Origin: an uncultured Sphingomonadales bacterium
GTDB taxonomy: Bacteria; Pseudomonadota; Alphaproteobacteria; Sphingomonadales; Sphingomonadaceae
Assembly (NCBI GenBank): GCA_903848655.1
Contig: CAINGT010000033.1
Coordinates: forward strand, 1 to 42,883
Reading direction: 5' to 3'
DNA: 42,883 nt
In this document: positions 39,056 to 42,883 of the stretch, piece by piece
Layout: every line of letters begins with the position of its first letter
Numbering within the stretch: the stretch's first letter is position 1
Notes under the pieces: model-generated
Seen by the model: only the letters and a program-made list of their open reading frames with translations
Databases searched by the model: none
What the model was told of the DNA's origin: nothing
Translations under genes and position numbers: made by a program

Positions 39056-39568
39056 TCAGATGCCCCCGTTGCCAGAGGTTGCAGGACCAGCCAGACTGTT
39101 CAGGTCAGCGGGGGATTCGGCATGCAGATTTTCGTTACGATCATGGTCGCCATTATCGGCGGGATCGGCGGACTGGCGTTCACCCGTCGCGATGCCTTCA
39201 ATTGGCTGCGAAAAATCGTCAACCTCGCGCTTGTCCCCGCAAGCTACGCAACGATGGGCTTCGTGTTGGGCATCGCCTTCGCGCTCAACTTCCCCGTCAA
39301 ATCCGCGCTCTGGGCGTGCATGGATGCAGCCGGGGCGATGGGTGCAATTCTCTTGGCATTTCCATTCTTCAATGCCTTGGCGAACCACAGCCACGAAGGC
39401 GGCACCGACAAAGACGGCTGAGCAGGCAAGGCCGAAAACAGGTAGGCCGGCAAGCGTCATGCCAGCCAACGAGCCACTGCCCATCAATATCAGCGCGGAA
39501 ACCCTTTCTTTGCCAGTCATCATCTGTGGGATGCTGCAAAAGGCTTTGCATGTGCGGTTCAGCCACAT
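39056..39568 (-). CDS. Membrane protein with cysteine-rich tail (170 aa), tail uncertain
   Basis: The frame starts at ATG 39568, three bases after the stop of the 71-aa gene, and ends three bases before the next start. Residues about 26-62 form two short hydrophobic helices (ALILMGSGSLAGMTLAGLPV, FGLACSAVFVGAAFVAVV). The remaining ~100 residues are hydrophilic with cysteines (KCQENCTHRPGC; RCVACGD) and less coding-like codon use (third-position GC roughly 55-60% by hand). This part lies opposite a strongly coding-like rightward frame (39122-39421). The membrane part is probably real; the tail may only be the shadow of the opposite gene. Confidence 0.45.
   Translation of the reverse strand: MWLNRTCKAFCSIPQMMTGKERVSALILMGSGSLAGMTLAGLPVFGLACSAVFVGAAFVAVVRQGIEEWKCQENCTHRPGCIHARPERGFDGEVEREGDAQHEAHRCVACGDKREVDDFSQPIEGIATGERQSADPADNGDHDRNENLHAESPADLNSLAGPATSGNGGI
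39122..39421 (+). CDS. Antisense membrane protein (99 aa), possible moron gene
   Basis: A rightward frame inside the leftward train. From ATG 39122, with GGGGG seven bases upstream, it encodes 99 residues with three hydrophobic helices (MQIFVTIMVAIIGGIGGLAF; IVNLALVPASYATMGFVLGI; AGAMGAILLAFPFFNALAN) separated by basic loops (TRRDAFNWLRK). Hand count gives about 76% GC at third positions, higher than the opposite frame. A single gene in opposite orientation within an early operon is typical of a lysogenic conversion gene, for example for superinfection exclusion. No terminator or promoter is clearly visible. Either this frame or the overlapping tail of the leftward one is spurious. Confidence 0.5.
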   Translation: MQIFVTIMVAIIGGIGGLAFTRRDAFNWLRKIVNLALVPASYATMGFVLGIAFALNFPVKSALWACMDAAGAMGAILLAFPFFNALANHSHEGGTDKDG

Positions 39569-39571
39569 GGG

Positions 39572-39787
39572 TCAGGCTGCCTGTCCGCGAGGCTCGAACA
39601 GAAACGCCGCCTCGTCGTGCGACAGAATCGCTTGCACAGCGATCGGGCCAAAGTGCATCGTCAGGCGCATCTTGTCGGCGCCCACCGGTTCAGTGCGGAC
39701 GGCAAGTGAAGCGCTAGGAAACACCGCGCGGCACGTCGGCGCGTCTTGGGCTTGTTGGTCAAGGATGGGTTCGCGGGCGAGGGCCAT
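39572..39787 (-). CDS. Small early protein (71 aa)
   Basis: A 71-residue protein following the Cro-like gene by 3 bp. Its C-terminal half has a strand-loop-strand pattern (SLAVRTEPVGADKMRLTMHF, GPIAVQAILSHDEAAFLFEP RG). The N-terminus is polar. It is the second gene of the leftward early transcript. It is not recognised; the position corresponds to small accessory genes after cro in lambdoid phages. Confidence 0.62.
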   Translation of the reverse strand: MALAREPILDQQAQDAPTCRAVFPSASLAVRTEPVGADKMRLTMHFGPIAVQAILSHDEAAFLFEPRGQAA

Positions 39788-39790
39788 CGG

Positions 39791-40015
39791 TCAGGCGGCC
39801 TTTTCGGTTCGATACGGCTCGACCTGTTCAAACACCGCAATTTGCTCAGGCGTCAGATCGGCGATGCTTGGGTGCATCCAGCCGGTCTTTCGCAAAATAT
39901 GGATAGCAAGGGCGCGCGGGATATTCCGGCGCGCTCCGCTCAAAATCATCGAAGCGTATGATCGGCTGATGCCGGCAGCTTCGCGAAGCTGATCGATGGT
40001 GGGTTTGTCTAACAT
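39791..40015 (-). CDS. Cro-like HTH repressor, probably leaderless
   Basis: A 74-residue protein with an XRE/Cro-type helix-turn-helix (TIDQLREAAGISRSYASMIL, SGARRNIPRALAIHI) and a polar C-terminus (LTPEQIAVFEQVEPYRTEKA). It is the first gene of the leftward transcript, divergent from the CI-like repressor, exactly where Cro stands. The -10 box ends at 40022, so transcription should begin at or next to the A of its ATG at 40015, and no ribosome site is visible: the mRNA is probably leaderless. It should act on the TCACA-N3-TGTGA operators. Confidence 0.85.
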   Translation of the reverse strand: MLDKPTIDQLREAAGISRSYASMILSGARRNIPRALAIHILRKTGWMHPSIADLTPEQIAVFEQVEPYRTEKAA

Positions 40016-40021
40016 GCGAGC

Positions 40022-40050
40022 AATGTCACAGATTGTGATATTGCAGTCAA
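40022..40050 (-). promoter_or_regulatory. Leftward early promoter (pR-like)
   Basis: The minus strand has TTGACT (40050-40045), 17 bp, GACATT (40027-40022). Operator O1 lies in the spacer. The block from the operator on is shared base for base over 16 bp with the rightward promoter at 40871-40899, and the distance from -35 to operator (12 bp) is the same. The -10 match is modest. Confidence 0.7.
40026..40038. promoter_or_regulatory. Operator O1
   Basis: Perfect 13-bp palindrome TCACA-GAT-TGTGA, in the spacer and -10 of the leftward promoter. On the minus strand it reads TCACAATCTGTGA, identical to O5. Confidence 0.85.
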
Positions 40051-40060
40051 GCCCATTTGA

Positions 40061-40073
40061 TCACAGTCTGTGT
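40061..40073. promoter_or_regulatory. Operator O2
   Basis: TCACA-GTC-TGTGT, one mismatch from the palindrome, 35 bp from O1 toward the repressor gene. Confidence 0.7.
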
Positions 40074-40091
40074 GTCGATCAATTTTCTGGC

Positions 40092-40472
40092 ATGTCGCAT
40101 ACTGTGACGATGGCCGACGATGACAAGAATGGTGGCCCGAACTTCCTGCGGGCATGGCGAGATTATCGCCACCTGACGCAAGCCGAGCTGGCTGAGCGCG
40201 TCGGGACCAACGCAAACATGATCGGCTATCTGGAAACCGGCGAACGAGGCCTGTCTTTGAAATGGCTGCGCAAGCTGGCGGACGCACTCGACACAACCGT
40301 GGGAATGCTGGACAGGTTTGATCCGCACGACCTGGACAACGACATTATCGAAATTTGGGCGACAGCATCTATGCGCAACCAGCGCAAACTTGTCGAAATG
40401 GCAAAACTGATGGTCGCTGAGGAATTGGAAGCTAAGCCATCGAACACAACGCCACGTAGAAAGCGCGGATAG
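40092..40472 (+). CDS. CI-like XRE repressor (lysogeny regulator)
   Basis: From ATG 40092 this encodes 126 residues; the ATG at 40110 is an alternative and would put operator O3 upstream of the gene. The N-terminal HTH (AWRDYRHLTQAELAERVGTN, ANMIGYLETGERGLSLKWLR KLADAL) is a classical XRE domain. The C-terminal part is short and helical (NQRKLVEMAKLMVAEELEAK), without a LexA-like autocleavage domain (no Ser-Lys dyad region), so induction is not by RecA-driven self-cleavage. No ribosome site is evident. It should bind the five 13-bp operators and repress both early promoters. An AT-richer membrane protein gene follows. Confidence 0.88.
   Translation: MSHTVTMADDDKNGGPNFLRAWRDYRHLTQAELAERVGTNANMIGYLETGERGLSLKWLRKLADALDTTVGMLDRFDPHDLDNDIIEIWATASMRNQRKLVEMAKLMVAEELEAKPSNTTPRRKRG
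40095..40107. promoter_or_regulatory. Operator O3
   Basis: TCGCA-TAC-TGTGA, one mismatch, 34 bp from O2 and overlapping the start of the repressor gene, in a position suited to autoregulation. Confidence 0.6.
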
Positions 40473-40541
40473 GCTGTGATTCTGGAGGTTTCCATTTTCG
40501 CCGGATACATCGCTACAGGTTTTGGCGTGGTCGGAAATGAT

Positions 40542-40802
40542 ATGTCTGAGCCAATTTATAATCAGCCAGCATACGTGCGAGACCCAAAAGCAAGATGGCT
40601 TGTCACCACCTTGTGGCCCTTCAAATTGATTGCGAATTATCGATTTGAACGGAAAAGCATGTTCCGACGTAATGGGTTATTAGTGCGGCATTTTGGCGCA
40701 TCAATCGCCAGCATGTTTATGTTTAGTTGCGCCACTTATGTCGTTCTGAAATTAATTGTCGCCGTTTCACATTTCATCGGCATCACCGGCTTAAACCCAT
40801 AA
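40542..40802 (+). CDS. Membrane protein downstream of the repressor (lysogenic conversion candidate)
   Basis: From ATG 40542 this encodes 86 residues; an upstream GTG at 40476 would add 22. The N-terminal part is polar (SEPIYNQPAYVRDPKARWLV), and one or two hydrophobic helices lie near the C-terminus (GASIASMFMFSCATYVVLKL, IVAVSHFIGITGL). The gene is visibly AT-richer than its surroundings, a sign of separate origin. It lies after the repressor on the same strand, so it should be expressed in the lysogen. A role in superinfection exclusion or host surface change is plausible by position only. Confidence 0.65.
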   Translation: MSEPIYNQPAYVRDPKARWLVTTLWPFKLIANYRFERKSMFRRNGLLVRHFGASIASMFMFSCATYVVLKLIVAVSHFIGITGLNP

Positions 40803-40847
40803 TTTTTTAAACCGTATCATGCGCTTGGATATCCGTGTGTCGCGCTA

Positions 40848-40860
40848 TCACAAAGTGTGA
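40848..40860. promoter_or_regulatory. Operator O4
   Basis: Perfect palindrome arms TCACA-AAG-TGTGA, 35 bp upstream of O5 on the rightward side. Confidence 0.8.
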
Positions 40861-40870
40861 CATTTTTCGC

Positions 40871-40899
40871 TTGACCACATAATCACAATCTGTGACAAC
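40871..40899 (+). promoter_or_regulatory. Rightward early promoter (pL-like)
   Basis: TTGACC (40871-40876), 17 bp, GACAAC (40894-40899). Operator O5 occupies the spacer with the same geometry as O1 in the leftward promoter. It drives the recombination/modification/integration train. Confidence 0.7.
40883..40895. promoter_or_regulatory. Operator O5
   Basis: TCACA-ATC-TGTGA, identical to O1 read on the other strand; flanking bases extend the identity to 16 bp. Confidence 0.85.
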
Positions 40900-40933
40900 A
40901 AGTCTCACAAGGCAACGATGCCTTAGGAGACTT
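40900..40933 (+). promoter_or_regulatory. Leader hairpin over the ribosome site of the first rightward gene
   Basis: AAGTCTC (40900-40906) pairs with GAGACTT (40927-40933), and AAGGCA (40909-40914) with TGCCTT (40919-40924) around loop ACGA. The ribosome site AGGAG (40925-40929) lies in the right flank, so the outer stem would mask it. If transcription begins near 40906, only the inner stem remains as a 5'-end hairpin. Confidence 0.6.
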
Positions 40934-40937
40934 GGCC

Positions 40938-41234
40938 ATGTCGGCAACCCTTCGCCCCATCATCACCCCGTTCGCGCAATACAAGTTCCGCCGCGACGCC
41001 CAGTTCAACCCGCTGCCCCGCACGATGGCGATCGACATCCGCACGGCGGGCATGGAACGCTGCGACGCCGATGTGCGTGAAGTCAGCGACGCTGGCGTGC
41101 TGGTGTTCCGCAGCGCCACGCTCGAACTGATCGCATGGGATGACATCACGTGGGTCCGGGTTGCGGCGCTTGACGCCGATGGCAAGCGGACTGCGGTTCG
41201 TGTGGTTCGGGCTGACGATCGGATTGCGGCATGA
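40938..41234 (+). CDS. First gene of the rightward train, unknown function (98 aa)
   Basis: From ATG 40938, eight bases after AGGAG, this encodes 98 residues. The sequence is beta-rich (GVLVFRSATLELIAWDDITW, VRVAALDADGKRTAVRVVRA) following a polar start (SATLRPIITPFAQYKFRRDA). It is the first product of the early rightward promoter, so it is expected to be made immediately after infection or induction. No family is recognised. The leader hairpin suggests that its translation is tuned. Confidence 0.7.
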   Translation: MSATLRPIITPFAQYKFRRDAQFNPLPRTMAIDIRTAGMERCDADVREVSDAGVLVFRSATLELIAWDDITWVRVAALDADGKRTAVRVVRADDRIAA

Positions 41235-41407
41235 GCGCCGTCGACAAAACCAGCCCGCACTACGCGATTGGCTACACGCACGGACACATTGGCTGGGCTG
41301 AACTGGCCTTGCGCTCCGGCAATATCGACCGCGCTTTGCAGTATCTGCGCGAGGCAAAAGAGGCGCTGGAAAATGCGGCGCCGATGCTTGGGAGTAAGGC
41401 GGCATGA
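41231..41407 (+). CDS. Small TPR-like protein (58 aa)
   Basis: A frame of 58 codons with ATGA junctions at both ends. The sequence SPHYAIGYTHGHIGWAELAL then SGNIDRALQYLREAKEALEN is a helix-turn-helix pair like one tetratricopeptide repeat. Helical hairpins of this kind are common in small phage adaptor proteins. Function is unknown. Confidence 0.62.
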   Translation: MSAVDKTSPHYAIGYTHGHIGWAELALRSGNIDRALQYLREAKEALENAAPMLGSKAA

Positions 41408-41727
41408 ACCACACCTTGACCACATGCGTCGATCAAACAGACCACGCCGGCGTCACCACCGCCGAGATGGATGTGAGAATCATTTTTCGCGTTCACGGCG
41501 GTTCACGGGCAACCCGCATCGACCCAGCGTGCGATGATGAAATCGAAGTCCTGACCGTCACGCACGACGGCAAAGTTGCGCCGGATTGGGCGTGGGACAT
41601 CGTGCAGGACAACCCCGGCATTCAAGCCGAGATGTGGGAAGTTGTCGCTGCTGATCGCGCAGAAGCCGCAGAATGGCGCGAACAATGCCGCCGCGATGAC
41701 GCGATGATGGCCCGGTGGGAGGCATGA
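41404..41727 (+). CDS. Early protein of unknown function (107 aa)
   Basis: A 107-residue protein between two ATGA junctions. The first half is beta-rich (TAEMDVRIIFRVHGGSRATR; DEIEVLTVTHDGKVAPDWAW), the second an acidic/alanine-rich helix (AEMWEVVAADRAEAAEWREQ CRRDD). No motif is recognised. It is an early gene of the rightward train. Confidence 0.65.
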   Translation: MNHTLTTCVDQTDHAGVTTAEMDVRIIFRVHGGSRATRIDPACDDEIEVLTVTHDGKVAPDWAWDIVQDNPGIQAEMWEVVAADRAEAAEWREQCRRDDAMMARWEA

Positions 41728-42050
41728 CCATGACCACCACAACCCCCGCACCCGTCCGCATCGCACAAGCCCTGCACGAAGCCACCCGCCACACCGGTCG
41801 CCTCGTCAGCCACAGCGAAACGCAATGGGCCAGCGCGACGTTCACCGGCTCGCAGGACACGTTCACAATCCGGTTCGACGGCGAGTTTGCCCGGTCTGGC
41901 GCGGCGCTGCTGTGCGACCAGATCGAGGCGGCAGACATCGAAGTGCCCGGCGGGCTTGTGGTCGAGATGACGGCCAAGGTTTGCCCCTACGCGCATGACC
42001 ATATCGATGTCGTGGTTACGGCTTTGATGTTGAGTGGGGGGTACGCATGA
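41724..42050 (+). CDS. Early protein of unknown function (108 aa)
   Basis: From ATG 41724 (ATGA overlap) this encodes 108 residues. A threonine-rich start is followed by a helix (PVRIAQALHEATRHTGRLVS) and an alternating beta/alpha pattern (FTIRFDGEFARSGAALLCDQ; GLVVEMTAKVCPYAHDHIDV). Small phage proteins with this pattern have no assigned function. It overlaps the following membrane protein gene by 4 bp. Confidence 0.65.
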   Translation: MTMTTTTPAPVRIAQALHEATRHTGRLVSHSETQWASATFTGSQDTFTIRFDGEFARSGAALLCDQIEAADIEVPGGLVVEMTAKVCPYAHDHIDVVVTALMLSGGYA

Positions 42051-42196
42051 GCATCCGCCACCTCCTCACCGAAGCCCGCGCCGCCGGCATCCCCGGCGCA
42101 TCGTTCACCGGCATCATGGCGGGTGGCCTGGCGCTGTATCTCATTGCGCTGTGTGGCGCGGCGCTGATTGGCGTGTGTTGTGGGAGGGTGTTGTGA
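42047..42196 (+). CDS. Small membrane protein (49 aa)
   Basis: A frame of 49 codons from ATG 42047 (ATGA junction) to TGA 42194-42196. An amphipathic basic start (SIRHLLTEARAAGIPGASFT) precedes one transmembrane helix (IMAGGLALYLIALCGAALIG) and a short VCCGRVL end. Its stop overlaps the GTG start of the exonuclease. It may be a membrane-active early protein. Function is unknown. Confidence 0.6.
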   Translation: MSIRHLLTEARAAGIPGASFTGIMAGGLALYLIALCGAALIGVCCGRVL

Positions 42197-42873
42197 CGAT
42201 CACCATCCACCGCGACATCGAGCAAGGCACCGAGGCATGGATTGAAGTCCGGCGCGGGATTCTCACCGCATCGGAGATGAAACTGATCATCACGCCGACA
42301 CTCAAAGTTGCCGACAATGACAACGTGCGGACCCACCTGTACGAACTGCTTGCCCAGCGCATCACCAGGTACGTCGAGCCGCATTACCAGTCCTATGACA
42401 TGGAGCGCGGCACGTTCGAGGAAGAGCACGCCCGGTCAAAATATGCGGCGAATTATGCGCCCGTCGAGGAAGTCGGATTCATCACCAACGACAAGCTAGG
42501 CTTTCCCATCGGTTGCTCGCCTGACGGCCTGGTTGGCGATGATGGCCAGATCGAATGCAAATCCCGGCTGCAAAAGCTGCAAATGAAACTGCTGATTGAA
42601 TGCGCAGCGACGGGCACAATTCCGGCCGAAAATCTCATTCAGGTGCAGTCGGCATTGTTCGTCACCGAGCGCAAATGGCTGGATTACATCAGCTACAGCG
42701 GCGGCATGAAAATGCCCGTGATCCGGTGTTTTCCAGATCCGGCAATCCAAGAGGCAATCGGTAACGCCTGCATTTCGTTTGAGGCAAAGCTGGCTGAAAA
42801 GCTGGCGATTTATGAGGACCTGATCGCATCCGATGCGCGACTGGTCGATACAGAAAGGCTGATAATGCTATGA
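42193..42873 (+). CDS. YqaJ-like viral recombinase/exonuclease
   Basis: From GTG 42193 (GTGA overlap) this encodes 226 residues. The family motifs are EAWIEVRRGILTASE near the N-terminus, MERGTFEEEHAR in the middle, and FPIGCSPDGLVGDDGQIECK, whose acidic residues and lysine form the PD-(D/E)xK site. The length is typical. It resembles lambda exonuclease, digesting one strand of duplex DNA 5'-3' so that the partner protein (gene at 128) can anneal. It runs across the join of the circular contig; the last 131 bases are seen again at 1-131. Confidence 0.93.
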   Translation: MTITIHRDIEQGTEAWIEVRRGILTASEMKLIITPTLKVADNDNVRTHLYELLAQRITRYVEPHYQSYDMERGTFEEEHARSKYAANYAPVEEVGFITNDKLGFPIGCSPDGLVGDDGQIECKSRLQKLQMKLLIECAATGTIPAENLIQVQSALFVTERKWLDYISYSGGMKMPVIRCFPDPAIQEAIGNACISFEAKLAEKLAIYEDLIASDARLVDTERLIML

Positions 42874-42883
42874 CTGATTTGAC
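42743..42883. repeat. Right copy of the 141-bp end overlap
   Basis: Identical to 1-141. It contains the end of the exonuclease gene and, from 42870, the first 14 bases of the gene annotated at 128. See the left copy. Confidence 0.95.

Noticed and set aside
38247..39992. Rightward open frame of 581 codons antisense to the early genes
   Set aside because: Low-complexity serine/alanine/arginine-rich product without domains; the opposite strand has a chain of overlapping recognisable genes. Only the 39122-39421 frame in another phase was kept.

Overview
The window is a complete circular temperate podovirus genome. Bases 1-141 are repeated exactly as bases 42743-42883, so the unit is about 42,742 bp. 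A 141-bp overlap is what a de Bruijn assembler run at k=141 leaves on a circular or circularly permuted molecule, so it is probably not a biological terminal repeat. The sequence is GC-rich (by eye around 60%). The attP carries the 5' half of an alphaproteobacterial-style tRNA-Pro(TGG). Together these suggest an alphaproteobacterial host, perhaps a sphingomonad; this is an inference. No RNA polymerase or DNA polymerase gene is visible, so transcription and chain elongation must rely on the host.

There are two long, tightly overlapping gene trains that converge near 7,650. The rightward train starts at an operator-controlled promoter near 40,871. It runs across the circle junction: small early genes, YqaJ exonuclease (42193), a probable ssDNA-binding/annealing partner (128), a small protein with an SSB-like DADIPF tail, an MT-A70 adenine methyltransferase, an excisionase-like HTH protein, a tyrosine integrase, attP, a C5-cytosine methyltransferase with a modular middle region and a ten-G tract, a PP-loop ATPase, and small accessory proteins including an RMF-like one.

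The leftward train starts at a twin promoter/operator near 40,050. It reads a leaderless Cro-like gene, small early genes, replication genes (helicase, VRR-NUC nuclease, VapE-type ATPase), an iteron-like cluster near 33,640-33,900, terminase, portal, small virion proteins, a glycine-rich adhesin-like protein, scaffold, major capsid, Bbp16-like protein, tail tubular A and B, three internal virion/ejection proteins (one of 1,939 residues with an HELGH motif), tail fibre, and a lysis cassette (glucosaminidase, holin, Rz with nested Rz1). The virion module resembles T7-shaped podoviruses of the BPP-1 type.

Between the two divergent promoters lies the immunity region: an XRE repressor followed by an AT-richer membrane protein gene. 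Five 13-bp operators (TCACA-N3-TGTGA, two imperfect) lie at about 35-bp spacing. Regulatory structure inside the leftward train includes two intrinsic terminators (25.8 and 23.1 kb), a UUCG hairpin after the capsid gene, and a repeated motif (CACGCGGAC on +) found 32-51 nt upstream of four start codons.

The only stretch over 300 bases without a confidently called gene is 33,614-33,926. It holds the iteron-like cluster and an open frame of 106 codons joined by ATGA overlaps to both neighbours.
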